Assembly: GCA_019637555.1 (NCBI GenBank)
Contig: JAHBVK010000038.1
Span: 1-64,000, forward strand
Direction of reading: 5' to 3'
Source of the DNA: Anaerolineae bacterium
Lineage (GTDB): Bacteria; Chloroflexota; Anaerolineae; Aggregatilineales; UBA2796
DNA: 64,000 nucleotides
A model generated the notes under the pieces. It saw only the letters and a program-made list of their open reading frames with translations. It made no database searches and had not been told where the DNA came from. Positions 26,469-36,113 of this stretch are shown one piece after another. A program made the position numbers and the translations under genes. The first letter of the stretch is position 1, and each line of letters starts with the position of its first letter.

Positions 26469-27770
26469 ATGGCTAATCGCATCACTGCCTTTTGGGAACG
26501 ACTACGATCTAGCTACTGGTTTATTCCAAGTGTGATGGCGTTGTTAGCGATTGCGCTCTCGGTGGTAACCATTGAGGTCGATAATCGCTACCGAGCCGAA
26601 CTCGCCAATAGTCTCGGTTTTGGCTACGTTGAAAGTCCCGAAGGTGCGCGGGAAATTCTCTCAACAGTCGCCAGCTCGATGATCACGGTTGCTGGCGTTG
26701 TCTTCTCCCTAACGATGGTGGTGCTCTCGCTGACCTCACAGCAGTATGGTCCACTGGTATTGGGCAACTACATGCGAGATCGCGGTAACCAGTTGGTCTT
26801 GGGTACCTTCACCGCGACGTTCATTTACTGTCTCTTGGTACTGCGTGCTGTGCGTGGTATTCAGGACAATACCTTTGTGCCTCGTCTATCGGTAACTGTT
26901 GGTTTCGTACTGGCACTCGCCAGTCTAGGAGTGTTGATCTATTTCATCCATCACGTCTCAGACTCTTTGCGCAGCTCCCGAATCACGGATCGCATCGCCG
27001 ATAATTTGGAAGCAGCGATTAACGATATGTATCCACAGCAAATCGGCACTAACCCGCAGAACCATAAGATCAGTGATACTGAGCGCCTAGTTTCAACAGA
27101 CTTTGACCAACGAGCAGCCAGTATTCGCAATACCAGTGTTGGTTACCTCCAAATGATCGACAATGCAGCACTGCTAGAAGTTGCTACTAAGCATGATCTC
27201 ATTATTAAACTTAGGGTCCATCCCGGGGACTTTTTGCTGCCCGATCAACCAATCGCTCAAGTTCTGCACAATAGCGCACAAAATAGCCAACGCGCCGACA
27301 AACTGACGAAAGCCATCAACGAGACGCTGATCACGGGTAGTCAGCGTACTCAGAATCAGGACATCGAGTTTCTATTCGACCAAATCGTTCAGATCGCTGT
27401 ACATGCGCTTTCACCGGCAATCAACGATCCGTTTACCGCCATCATGTGTATCAACCAGTTGGGACGCGGGTTATGCCTGCTTGGTAATCGGCAGATGCCT
27501 TCGCCATTTCGTTATGACCAGCACGGCAACCTGCGAATGGTCGCTACGACAGTTACGTTTGACCAGTTGCTGCACAACGCCTTCGACCAGATTCGCCATT
27601 ATGGGGATGGCGATCAACGCGTGATCCGGCACTTACGGGAAACGTTGGACTCGATGGAGGCAAGTCTACACAATGAAGGAAATCGGCAGATCGTGATGGC
27701 TTATCATCAAAACGTCGTTAACGACTTGAACTATGGGGTGCTGTTGGCAGAAGCTGGCAGCGAAACCTAA
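26469..27770 (+). CDS. DUF2254 membrane protein
   Basis: A 433-residue protein with about four N-terminal membrane helices (WFIPSVMALLAIALSVVTIE, MITVAGVVFSLTMVVLSLTS, LGTFTATFIYCLLVLRAV, VTVGFVLALASLGVLIYFI) and a soluble C-terminal domain. The VAGVVFSLTMVVLSLTSQQ block, QYGPLVLGNYMRDRGNQ and the later HALSPAINDPFTAI are hallmarks of DUF2254 (predicted membrane protein). The family has no established activity. It lies between an antiporter relic and an AI-2E-type transporter, so this short block may be a leftover membrane-transport locus. Confidence 0.87.
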   Translation: MANRITAFWERLRSSYWFIPSVMALLAIALSVVTIEVDNRYRAELANSLGFGYVESPEGAREILSTVASSMITVAGVVFSLTMVVLSLTSQQYGPLVLGNYMRDRGNQLVLGTFTATFIYCLLVLRAVRGIQDNTFVPRLSVTVGFVLALASLGVLIYFIHHVSDSLRSSRITDRIADNLEAAINDMYPQQIGTNPQNHKISDTERLVSTDFDQRAASIRNTSVGYLQMIDNAALLEVATKHDLIIKLRVHPGDFLLPDQPIAQVLHNSAQNSQRADKLTKAINETLITGSQRTQNQDIEFLFDQIVQIAVHALSPAINDPFTAIMCINQLGRGLCLLGNRQMPSPFRYDQHGNLRMVATTVTFDQLLHNAFDQIRHYGDGDQRVIRHLRETLDSMEASLHNEGNRQIVMAYHQNVVNDLNYGVLLAEAGSET

Positions 27771-27833
27771 CCTTCAGTGCAGCACTTGGCGGAATGGACG
27801 CATTCTCTGCGTTACTAATTTAGGAAGCACGGA

Positions 27834-28874
27834 ATGACTATGACTCAATTTGCTCGTCGAACGTTAGCAGTTGTCCTGATCACAGTATCCGTGATCGGCG
27901 GCTTATTACTGATCGTCAGCACTTTTCCCATTCTGCTGCTCATCTTCACCAGCGTCTTGATCGCCGTTGGACTGCGTGGACTGACCGATGCCTTAAGTAC
28001 GCGAACCCCAATTCCTAGCAACATTGCCTTTGTCATCGTCAGCATCGCGGTCCTCATTGGTATCGTCATTCTCATCGTCTTGATCGTGCCGAGTCTGTCC
28101 TTTCAGATGGATGAGTTGTTGGCAAGTCTGAATAGCGCGTTAGATCAACTGCGTGTACATCTGAGTGACACAAAATGGGGACAGCACTTGCTGGATCAAC
28201 TCTCAAGCGCATCGATCAGCTTGCCCAGTGGATCGGATATTTTTGGGCGTGTGACAGGCATATTTTCTAACGCGCTCGGTGTATTCACCAATGTGATCTT
28301 CATTGTGTTCGTCGGGCTGTACTTTGCGATCACGCCACATATCTACGTTGACGGCGCACTGGCGTTGGTGCCGCAGGGATATCGTCCGCGCGCCCGCGAA
28401 ATTCTGGATACGATGTACCGGATGCTTAAGCAGTGGTTGTTGACGCGCGCGGTGTCAATGGTAGCCATTGGCATCATGACGGCGCTAGGGCTGGCAGCTT
28501 TGGGGATGCCGTTCCTCATAGCGCTCACCATCTTCGCTGGCATCATGGCATTTATTCCAGCCATCGGACCGATTTTGGCGCTTATTCCAGCTGTCTTGGT
28601 TGCCTTCACGCAGAGTATGCAGCAGGTATTGTTGGTGATACTTCTTTATTTGATTGTGCAATCTATTGATAACTATCTGCTCACGCCCATTGTGGAACAC
28701 CGCGCTATTTCTCTGCCTGCTGCGCTAGTCTTCATTAGCCAGTTGTTGTTGGGAGTGCTGGTTGGTTTTATCGGCGTTGTAGTGGCAGCACCGCTGACCG
28801 TCGTGCTCATGGTGGCGATCAAGATGATCTACGTTGAAGACGTGCTCCACAACCATGCTTCTCAATCCGAATAG
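27834..28874 (+). CDS. AI-2E family (PerM/YdiK) transporter
   Basis: A 346-residue polytopic protein with the family layout: two N-terminal helices, a third (IGIVILIVLIVPSLSFQMDE), a soluble stretch with amphipathic repeats (120-170), then five C-terminal helices that include FAGIMAFIPAIGPILALIPA and VQSIDNYLLTPIVEHRAISL. The last motif is the most conserved in the family. Members export autoinducer-2 or act as sodium/proton antiporters; the substrate here is unknown. Confidence 0.9.
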   Translation: MTMTQFARRTLAVVLITVSVIGGLLLIVSTFPILLLIFTSVLIAVGLRGLTDALSTRTPIPSNIAFVIVSIAVLIGIVILIVLIVPSLSFQMDELLASLNSALDQLRVHLSDTKWGQHLLDQLSSASISLPSGSDIFGRVTGIFSNALGVFTNVIFIVFVGLYFAITPHIYVDGALALVPQGYRPRAREILDTMYRMLKQWLLTRAVSMVAIGIMTALGLAALGMPFLIALTIFAGIMAFIPAIGPILALIPAVLVAFTQSMQQVLLVILLYLIVQSIDNYLLTPIVEHRAISLPAALVFISQLLLGVLVGFIGVVVAAPLTVVLMVAIKMIYVEDVLHNHASQSE

Positions 28875-28914
28875 AAGTAGCACCAACATGGTCAAGCAGA
28901 TAAATGTCGCCTAG

Positions 28915-29304
28915 CGGTTTTGCTCCGCTACTGTCCTTGCGCTATTCAACGCCATCTGGGGTAGAGGCTTTACCGTCAATGTCCTACGCAGTGTCCCCTG
29001 GCTGCAACGGTGCAAGCTGCTTTATTGGGGAGATATCGATGCTCACGGGTTTCAGATATTAGCCCTGTTCAGGACTCAATATCCGCAGACTCAGGCGCTG
29101 ATGATGGATCGAGCCACCATAGAGAGCTTCCGAGCGTATTGTGTGGCCGGGACACCGACGAAGATCAGCCAGCTAGCCAGGCTAACTCCAACTGAACAGG
29201 CGCTCTATGACTACCTGGTTACCAACAATCTACGGTTGGAGCAGGAACATATTGCTCAAGCCTATGTCCGAGTAGCCTTGTGTGCAGCGTTGAGCTTGCT
29301 GTAG
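28915..29304 (+). pseudogene. jetD: JetD (Wadjet anti-plasmid system) C-terminal Toprim fragment
   Basis: An open frame of about 130 codons bounded upstream by TAG reads VLALFNAIWGRGFTVNVLRS, then WLQRCKLLYWGDIDAHGFQI, ALMMDRATIESFRAYC and LTPTEQALYDYLVTNNLRLE. The YWGDIDxHGF, LMDRxT and RLEQE motifs are the signature of the DUF2220/Toprim C-terminal domain of JetD, the topoisomerase-VI-like nuclease of Wadjet defence. No start codon fits, about 250 N-terminal residues are missing, and jetA, jetB and jetC are absent. It is a relic. The next 262 bp to the GMC gene show nothing recognisable. Confidence 0.78.
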
Positions 29305-29566
29305 AAGAGACGAGGAGGCTGCAGCTCATTAGGCTGCTCAGGTGCGCTCGCACCTCGCAGTGGACGTCATTCAAATAGGAGTGCGCCTGCGAGTTCCGCA
29401 GCACTCAGGCAGTGAAGAAACTACGTCGCGATCAGCTTCAGGGACAAGATAACGCGAATCGGGCGCATTATCAGGCAGACATAGTGGTTCGGCGGATCCC
29501 TACTACTACGCGATGGATAGTGTCGCTAAGACGATAGAACAAAAATGAGCTACCACGGCGGCAGCA

Positions 29567-31189
29567 TCATTCGGCTGATCCCTTAGTAGAGATGCGGCTC
29601 ATCGCATATTCTGCCATCGCGGTGATGGTCAAACTCGGATTCACACCGGGATTTGCTGGCACAATGGAGCCATCTACAACGTACAATCCGGGATAATGAT
29701 GAAGCTGGCAGTCCAGGTCGACGACCCCATCCTGCGCGTCAAGGCCAAAAGCGCACCCACCCAGAATATGGGCAGTCAGAGGCACGTTGAATAGCCCCTC
29801 GTTGATCGAACCTAGCGGGATGCCATTCGTCTTTTGCGCAAAAGAACGGGTGACCTCATGACCGATGTCGATCCGCGTCGGAATTGGTGCCGCCGATCCC
29901 AAATCGGATACTAATCCTCGCCGAAATAGTGTCAGCAAACTGCGCCCTAAGCGCAGGTGGATAGCATTGTCCTCCGTCTGCATAACTAGCAGAATAGTTG
30001 AACGCTGCGCCCAGCCGGGTAAGAGATGCACCTTGAGGAAGTCGCGCGGATGCGTAATGATCTCTACTATTGAGCGCCAGATGCGCGTAGGGATATGGTT
30101 GCCGAGATTGATCAGTGGCCCAGCCATGAAACGCATCAGCGATGAACCGCGTGGATAGCGTACTGGTTCAACTCTGGTCACGTCATCTGCGTTGAAAATG
30201 GAGGTAATCGCCACGCCCGACGAGAAATCGGTGTGCAATCCTCGATTGGTCACGCCAAGCAACGACTCGCTGTTGGTGCGGACGGTCTCGCCCAGACGAA
30301 GTGATAACTTGGGCAGCGAGCGGGTAACATCTCGGCAGCGAAACAGCAACCGAAGCGTACCAAGTGTTCCCGCGGAAAATATGACGTTGCGCGCCCGTAT
30401 ACGCTGCTCCTGTTTAACTGTCCATGCAGTCGATTTCCGACAGATGACTTCGTAGCGTGCGCCATCGGCTTGTTTGCCCTCAAGCGGACGAACATCCCGC
30501 GCCTCAATTTCAGACCAAACTTGCGCGCCCTTTTTCTCGGCAAAGTACAGGTAATTTTTGACGAGTGTGTTTTTGGCGTTATGTCGGCAGCCGACCATAC
30601 AGCCGCCACAGAAATTACAGGGGCGGCGCGCGGGACCCTCGCCATCAAAATAGGGATCAGGAACTTCCTGATCCGCTTGTTCAGGCTTGCCAAAAAATAC
30701 GCCGACTGGTGTTGCTTGAAATGTAGAGTCCGATCCGAGTTCCGCCGCGATTTCTCTCAACACCTGATCGGCGGGACCAAGACGCGGATTCACCGCCACG
30801 CCAAGCATCCGCCGCGCCGTTGCGTAGTGTGGCTTTAGTAGCTGTTTCCAGTCCGCCAGATGACTCCACGCCGGAGAAGTGAACAATTCATCACTCGGCT
30901 CCATCAGTACATTGGCGTAGCCCAGACTGCCACCACCTACTCCTGAACCGTGTAGTACCAAAACGTGCTTGAACAGACTGATTTGCAGAATACCAAAACA
31001 GCGCAGCCAGGGTGCCCACAGATATTTCCAAATCATCCAGTTGTTTTTAGCAAAATCAGGATCGCGGTACCGCTTGCCTCGTTCAAGGACTAAAACACTA
31101 TAACCCTTTTCCGCCAAGCGCATCGCCGAAACACTGCCGCCAAAGCCAGAGCCGATGATGACATAATCAAATACTGTCTGATCGCGCAT
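29567..31189 (-). CDS. GMC oxidoreductase, cholesterol-oxidase-like
   Basis: This 540-residue flavoprotein opens with the FAD dinucleotide motif DYVIIGSGFGGSVSAMRLAE. The GMC signature is HGSGVGGGSLGYANVLMEP near residue 80. A Cys-rich CNFCGGCMVGCRHNAKNT near 190 is typical of the bacterial cholesterol-oxidase-like branch, and the C-terminus carries HILGGCAFG and VVDGSIVPANPGVNPSLTI, with catalytic His and Asn. It oxidises an alcohol, perhaps a sterol or another polycyclic isoprenoid, to a ketone. No signal peptide is seen. It is the last of three minus-strand genes with HMG-CoA reductase and the S15-like hydrolase. A palindrome at 31208-31231 lies 19 bp before its start. Confidence 0.9.
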   Translation of the reverse strand: MRDQTVFDYVIIGSGFGGSVSAMRLAEKGYSVLVLERGKRYRDPDFAKNNWMIWKYLWAPWLRCFGILQISLFKHVLVLHGSGVGGGSLGYANVLMEPSDELFTSPAWSHLADWKQLLKPHYATARRMLGVAVNPRLGPADQVLREIAAELGSDSTFQATPVGVFFGKPEQADQEVPDPYFDGEGPARRPCNFCGGCMVGCRHNAKNTLVKNYLYFAEKKGAQVWSEIEARDVRPLEGKQADGARYEVICRKSTAWTVKQEQRIRARNVIFSAGTLGTLRLLFRCRDVTRSLPKLSLRLGETVRTNSESLLGVTNRGLHTDFSSGVAITSIFNADDVTRVEPVRYPRGSSLMRFMAGPLINLGNHIPTRIWRSIVEIITHPRDFLKVHLLPGWAQRSTILLVMQTEDNAIHLRLGRSLLTLFRRGLVSDLGSAAPIPTRIDIGHEVTRSFAQKTNGIPLGSINEGLFNVPLTAHILGGCAFGLDAQDGVVDLDCQLHHYPGLYVVDGSIVPANPGVNPSLTITAMAEYAMSRISTKGSAE

Positions 31190-31207
31190 GGTCGCTCCGA
31201 TTCTACT

Positions 31208-31231
31208 TTAATAAAATATATATTTGATTCT
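31208..31231. promoter_or_regulatory. Palindromic operator candidate upstream of the GMC gene
   Basis: TTAATAAAATATATATTTGATTCT matches the perfect palindrome at 38244-38267 in 19 of 24 positions. The differences fall mostly in the spacer and at the outer end. It lies 19 bp upstream of the GMC start on the minus strand, where a repressor would block transcription. A shared regulator of the TetR type is inferred from the 10-N4-10 geometry. Confidence 0.6.
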
Positions 31232-31266
31232 TGCTCCATAGAATATCACAAGACTACCTATCGCAC

Positions 31267-33003
31267 TCAGTTCGTAGCTTCTTTGCTGACGATTGGGATG
31301 ACCAGCGCCGATGGATGCGTAGCATCATGATAGATAGTCTGATCTGCCACCTTCATCCGCGTGTCTGTCGCAAAGGCACTGCCTGTGCCTAAATTGCGAT
31401 TCCAGCGAGGATGTGCACCACTTGACACTTGCAGGCGAATCCGATGACCCTTGCGGAAGCAGTGAGCGGTCGCCCACATATCGATCTCGATCCACAAACT
31501 GCCATCGGGTTGGCAAACACCTTTATCGGGAGTGATGTGAAACAACCCGTCGCAAATGTTGATCGAGGTTCCATCAGGATGAACATCGCATAAACGACCA
31601 AAGAAGTCAGTGAAGTCCAAACTGGAGCGCACGTATAGCTCTAACTTTACCTGCCCAATGACTTCAATCGGCGCTTGGAGAGCAGCAGACGTATAGACCA
31701 AGACATCGGGACGCGCTTCCAACTCCTGATTAGATCGTGGTCCTGCCCACAGACTGAACTGTGTACCACCAACCGCCGGAGTCGGATCGGCTGGATTGTA
31801 TTGATAGTGATCGGGCGATGAACTGTTTTCAGGAAGATCCACACTTAACGCTCGGGCAGCCCATAGATAATAGCGGACCTGTGTGGCTGCTGGCGGCCAC
31901 TCCTCGTAATCACGCCACTCGTCGATGCCCATGATGTAAAGACGTACTGGCTTATTCCGTAAACGGCTGCGATCTTCGCGCAGGTGAGCGTCGAACCAAT
32001 CTAGCCCTTCGCGCAAACTGTCCGTCATGACAAATGCGTTGCTGAAATGAAGCCAAGGTCCAATCGTGAGAAAAGGTGGTTTCCCGACTGCCTTCAAATC
32101 CATGTAATCGTGTAGCAACCCGCGTAAGAAAAAATCGTACCATCCGCCGACAAGATGGATCGCCGCAGTAGCCTTTTCTACTTGCATATCCTGTGCAATC
32201 TGAGTCCACATAGGCGAATTTGGATTTGAGTTCGCTAGCCACGCCTGATAATACGGCAGCGGTTGTCCTAGTGCGCGTTCATCCGCCCATGAGATGGGCA
32301 GTTGCGTAAATGCGGGCGCAATCTTTTTTTCCAAGCGGAGCAGTGGCAATAATCCACGCCAGAGAGCGACATCTTGACCTCTGTCTAATGCCTGGAAAAT
32401 GGCGGGCCACCGTATCGTCAAACCGAGATCGAATGAACCATCAGGAAATACAACAGTCAACAACTTGGAACTGGTAACGCTCGGCATCATCGCTTTAATG
32501 GCAGGTGTTGCAGTGGACATCGCCCACTGAGTAATGCCCAAATAGCTTGGACCCCATGTTCCCAAGCTACCTTCAAACCACGATTGTTGTTCCAACCATT
32601 TGATCGTATCCAGCCCATCATTACGTTCAGCAAAATAAGGATTGAATTCGCCGCCAGAACGAAATCGTCCTCGCGTATCTTGGGTTACCACGTGATAGCC
32701 ACGCTCGGCAAACCGGCAAGCAAAAAAGGTCAGCAGATAACCGAAACCGCCATCTTTCGGTTCTCGTCCGTAGGGCGAACGAATCAGGATGGTCGGGAAA
32801 GCAGTTTTTCCGGTTTGAGGGAAATAATGATCCGCCAGTAGCGTGATGCCATCCTGCATGGTGACGGGGATTCGACGCTGAATAGTAACGTTGTACTGAG
32901 GCGGACGCAGCCGCAGCAAACGAGCATATAGTCGCTTGCGGAAGCCGAATATCACCACCAAGAACATTGCTATTAGCGGGAACAACCGGACTACGACCAC
33001 CAC
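31267..33003 (-). CDS. CocE/NonD (X-Pro dipeptidyl-peptidase S15) family hydrolase, membrane-anchored
   Basis: A 578-residue protein. A hydrophobic N-terminal segment (LFPLIAMFLVVIFGF) suggests an anchor. The alpha/beta hydrolase core has TILIRSPYGRE, YHVVTQDTRGRFRSGGEF and the nucleophile elbow GTWGPSYLGITQWA (GxSxxG). The C-terminal jelly-roll domain includes ICDGLFHITPD and GHRIRLQVSSGAHPRWNRN, typical of the CocE/S15 C-terminal domain. Relatives split esters, amides or prolyl dipeptides; an acyl ester substrate would fit the lipid neighbours. It stands between HMG-CoA reductase (117-bp gap) and the GMC gene (77-bp gap). Confidence 0.9.
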   Translation of the reverse strand: MVVVVRLFPLIAMFLVVIFGFRKRLYARLLRLRPPQYNVTIQRRIPVTMQDGITLLADHYFPQTGKTAFPTILIRSPYGREPKDGGFGYLLTFFACRFAERGYHVVTQDTRGRFRSGGEFNPYFAERNDGLDTIKWLEQQSWFEGSLGTWGPSYLGITQWAMSTATPAIKAMMPSVTSSKLLTVVFPDGSFDLGLTIRWPAIFQALDRGQDVALWRGLLPLLRLEKKIAPAFTQLPISWADERALGQPLPYYQAWLANSNPNSPMWTQIAQDMQVEKATAAIHLVGGWYDFFLRGLLHDYMDLKAVGKPPFLTIGPWLHFSNAFVMTDSLREGLDWFDAHLREDRSRLRNKPVRLYIMGIDEWRDYEEWPPAATQVRYYLWAARALSVDLPENSSSPDHYQYNPADPTPAVGGTQFSLWAGPRSNQELEARPDVLVYTSAALQAPIEVIGQVKLELYVRSSLDFTDFFGRLCDVHPDGTSINICDGLFHITPDKGVCQPDGSLWIEIDMWATAHCFRKGHRIRLQVSSGAHPRWNRNLGTGSAFATDTRMKVADQTIYHDATHPSALVIPIVSKEATN

Positions 33004-33120
33004 AATTTAGCTCTTTCTTTCAAAGTTTGTTATACAAATTCCACTCGAACACTATCGCTATGTTTTAGCGCTTCAGCACCGGGAAAACAGGCGAACAATA
33101 AGCGATCAACCGAATTGCGA

Positions 33121-34683
33121 TTATCGGTTGCGCCCATAATTCTCGTGGCTGGAAACCCAATCTAACGAAGAAATAGCCGCGCCCAACGAAAGTTCGCCAG
33201 CCAGTGCCACGCCAGCTATGATTTCAGCCAGCTTATTGACCTTCCCCGTACCATAGCAATCCATGATCTCCAAGCATTCACGCTGCGTCGGCAATCCCGT
33301 ACCACCACCATAAGTCGCCACGATCAGCGATGGGATGGTGAGCGACACATACAGATCGCTGTCGTGCGTGAGTTCTGTAAAAAGCACCGCCGCCGATGAT
33401 TCGGCGACATTGGCAACATCCTGCCCCGTCGCAATGAATAACGCCGTGATTGCATTAGTTGAATGACAGCCATTATTGTTCGCGCCAGAAAGGAACGCCC
33501 CAACATTGGCGAAAGAGGAATGGCGGTATAAGCTCTCTGGCTCGACATGCAGCGTCTGGATAAGTATCTCCCGTTTGACGCTGATCTCCGCCGTGACGCG
33601 CTTCCCCCGCGTATGCAGGATGTTCACTTGCGACCCCTTCTTATCCGTCGCAAAGTTCGATTCAAGATAAAAGTGTTGGATTAGATAATCCTTGTAATGC
33701 TCGATGATCCAGCTACACGCGGCGAAAGTGGCTCGTCCCACCATGTTCTGTCCGGCGGCGTCGCCCGTTGAAAAGTTAAACCGCAAGAAAGCGAATTTAT
33801 TGGAGAGATAGGGATCAATGTACAGCAATTTAGCCACCTGAGAGGTAGCTTCTGCTTCCTGACGGATGTCATCAAAGTGTAGTTCTACCCATTTGATGAA
33901 CTCACGACCACCGCGCGCGTCTTCAAAGACAAAAACGGGCGCACGCTGCATGGCATCAGCCACTACCGTGCATTTCGGACCGCCGCACAGATTGAGGAGT
34001 TTGATTCCGCGATTGTATGAGGCGACCAGCGTGCCTTCGGTGGTTGCTAAAGGGATCAAGAAGTCGCCGTTAGCGTGTTCGCCCCTTACTTTCATTGGTC
34101 CCGCAAAGCCAAGCGGAATCTGCGCTACTCCAGTGAAGTGTTCGCAATTGCCTCTGGTTAAGTGTGAATCAAATGCGTATTGCTTAATGTGCTTCAACCG
34201 AACCCCGCTGAATTCTTCTACGAAGTTCTGTCGCTTTGTCACTATTTCAGGAGAATAGTCGTCTGTATCCTCTCGCGGCACGCCAGTTGTCCGTCCGATC
34301 TCCGTACTGAGTAGGTCGCTAACGGCGAGTTTGATTCGCCCAAAAGGGGTGACGGTGAACACGATTTCGATGTCATGCTTTCCCAGATCAAGCCGTGCAA
34401 CATCTAGGTTGACTGTTACAATCTGGCGCAGCGGAAAAAAGAGAGGTGTTGCTTCTGTAATATCTTGTGGACAAAATCGGATGCCGTTGCCCAAGTCAAA
34501 AGTGATGGAATCTAGCGGCACAGGCAACTGATCGATCTTAACCGATAGGATGTGCGTGATATACGCTTCCCTGAGCCGATTCTTCACCGCAAATTGGATG
34601 CCAGAGTAGAGATTTCTTAGACTACCAACTGTATAAAGCTGTTTGAGAATAAGATTGGGGATGGGAATCCTTGGAATAAACAT
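33121..34683 (-). CDS. Hydroxymethylglutaryl-CoA reductase, class I type, with an N-terminal extension
   Basis: A 520-residue protein. From about residue 165 it is HMG-CoA reductase. LATTEGTLVASYNRG holds the catalytic Glu and ESNFATDKKGSQVN with TRGKRVTAE the Lys region. GANNNGCHSTNAITALFIAT and GQDVANVAESSAAV hold the catalytic Asp, and the C-terminal SHENYGRNR holds the His. The RGK motif and C-terminal SHxxxxRNR resemble class I (NADPH, eukaryote/archaeal type) rather than class II enzymes. It makes mevalonate, the committed step to isoprenoids. The first 150 or so residues (including LDLGKHDIEIVFTVTPFGRI) form a beta-rich extension that I do not recognise. It leads the minus-strand lipid operon. 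Confidence 0.9.
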   Translation of the reverse strand: MFIPRIPIPNLILKQLYTVGSLRNLYSGIQFAVKNRLREAYITHILSVKIDQLPVPLDSITFDLGNGIRFCPQDITEATPLFFPLRQIVTVNLDVARLDLGKHDIEIVFTVTPFGRIKLAVSDLLSTEIGRTTGVPREDTDDYSPEIVTKRQNFVEEFSGVRLKHIKQYAFDSHLTRGNCEHFTGVAQIPLGFAGPMKVRGEHANGDFLIPLATTEGTLVASYNRGIKLLNLCGGPKCTVVADAMQRAPVFVFEDARGGREFIKWVELHFDDIRQEAEATSQVAKLLYIDPYLSNKFAFLRFNFSTGDAAGQNMVGRATFAACSWIIEHYKDYLIQHFYLESNFATDKKGSQVNILHTRGKRVTAEISVKREILIQTLHVEPESLYRHSSFANVGAFLSGANNNGCHSTNAITALFIATGQDVANVAESSAAVLFTELTHDSDLYVSLTIPSLIVATYGGGTGLPTQRECLEIMDCYGTGKVNKLAEIIAGVALAGELSLGAAISSLDWVSSHENYGRNR

Positions 34684-34760
34684 AATTTATTTTTCCCGAC
34701 TCTGCCATGATAGCCACAAGACAACTCTCGGGACGCTTGGACCGTATGGTCATTATATAG

Positions 34761-34795
34761 GGTGTCATGTCAAGGTATAGCGCACACATGTCACC
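34761..34795. promoter_or_regulatory. Inverted repeat in the divergent HMGR/patatin promoter region
   Basis: GGTGTCATGT at 34761-34770 and ACATGTCACC at 34786-34795 form an inverted repeat with one mismatch, centred in the 206-bp gap between the divergent HMG-CoA reductase and patatin genes. It is well placed to control both, but differs from the palindrome shared by the GMC and small-protein genes. Confidence 0.45.
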
Positions 34796-34889
34796 TCTCC
34801 AAGATACAATTGATCACATTCTTGAGCATCGACACCTATAAAGACGTATAAAATGGTGTCGGCTTCGAAACAAAGAGTTACACCAACTA

Positions 34890-35966
34890 ATGCGAGACAT
34901 CCCACAATTAAACAAGAAAAAGGGAACGGCGCTTGTTCTTGGCGGCGGAGCGATCAAAGGATTTTATTATCATCTCGGCGTCTTGAAGGCGCTTGAAGAT
35001 GCTGGCGAAGATATTACGGCAATTGTCGGCACTAGTGCCGGTGCTATCATCGGGGCATTGGCGGCTGGCGGGATCAGCGCCTCAACCCTCATGTCTTCCG
35101 TCGGCGCTAAAAAGCTATACAGCCCCGAACGCGATATCTGGGTGCAACCGCTGACATCGGTAACGCTCTTTAAGCCAATCTACCACAATTATTTGCGTCA
35201 ATATTTCTCGTTTTTGCAGGAGAGCGCCAAGTTCATCGCCTCGTTCCCACGACTGATCGGCAGGGATATTGTTAACGAGGCACTCGATAGACTCATCGGC
35301 AACCAGACGGAAATTATCGGACTGTTTGATCCCAGCGCATTGGAAAAGCTGTTGAACGTTCTGCTCCCAACGCAAAACTTCGCTGAAAATAACATCGATC
35401 TCTACGTGACGGCTTCGTTCCTAGATAATCCTCACCAACGGGCTGTCTTCAACGGCAACTACCATTTTGAAGATGCGGAAAATCATTTCTTGACTAACAT
35501 TCCGATCAGCCGTGCTGTTCGCGCATCCAGCGCCATTCCCGGTGTGTTCGAGCCAGTCAAAATTGGCGACCATTACTACGTGGACGGAGAAATTAAGCAG
35601 ACACTCTCCGCCGATATTGGTATCCGCATCGCGGATCGCGTCATCATCTCCCATTCCTATCAACCCTTACACTTGAATGGAACGGGATCAGTGAGGGAGA
35701 TGGGTTGGCTGAATGTCCTCAAGCAAGGCATCTATACTGTTTTTTACGAACGAATCAACACGTGGCGCAATATCTACGGACAGCAAAATCCGGGTAAAGC
35801 GATCATCTGGATAGAGCCTGATCCCACCGACACTGAGTTTTTTCTAGCCCCCGAGTTTTCGTTCCGCCCCGAAGTGCAGCAACTTCTCATCGAAAAAGGG
35901 ATGCAAGCAGCACAAAAAGCACTGGCAACCGTCACCGTCAAGCCGCTAGCACCCATTCCCCAATAG
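34890..35966 (+). CDS. Patatin-like phospholipase
   Basis: This 358-residue protein shows the complete patatin catalytic set: oxyanion hole VLGGGAIKGFYYHLGVLKAL near residue 17, nucleophile elbow VGTSAGAIIGALAAGG (GxSxG) near 48, and catalytic Asp in YYVDGEIKQ near 232. There is no signal peptide, so it is probably cytoplasmic or lipid-droplet associated. Patatins release fatty acids from phospholipids or neutral lipids. The neighbouring WS/DGAT gene, 147 bp downstream, suggests a role in mobilising or supplying acyl chains for stored lipid. Confidence 0.9.
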   Translation: MRDIPQLNKKKGTALVLGGGAIKGFYYHLGVLKALEDAGEDITAIVGTSAGAIIGALAAGGISASTLMSSVGAKKLYSPERDIWVQPLTSVTLFKPIYHNYLRQYFSFLQESAKFIASFPRLIGRDIVNEALDRLIGNQTEIIGLFDPSALEKLLNVLLPTQNFAENNIDLYVTASFLDNPHQRAVFNGNYHFEDAENHFLTNIPISRAVRASSAIPGVFEPVKIGDHYYVDGEIKQTLSADIGIRIADRVIISHSYQPLHLNGTGSVREMGWLNVLKQGIYTVFYERINTWRNIYGQQNPGKAIIWIEPDPTDTEFFLAPEFSFRPEVQQLLIEKGMQAAQKALATVTVKPLAPIPQ

Positions 35967-36113
35967 TGACAACGAATATGTGATCTCTCACCTGGAATCT
36001 ATTACATTGGACAATAGCGGAGAAAATGATCATCGGCGTAGCATGGAGGTGACTAACTTATTGCGTCTGGTGTCCGAAAGCCAGAATTTTTGATTTCAAC
36101 AGGAAATATTATC

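Noticed and set aside
34745..34780. TTGACA and TATAAT on the minus strand upstream of HMG-CoA reductase as a promoter
   Set aside because: The two hexamers are only 10 bp apart, not 16-18, so they cannot be one sigma-70 promoter; each may pair with an unseen partner.
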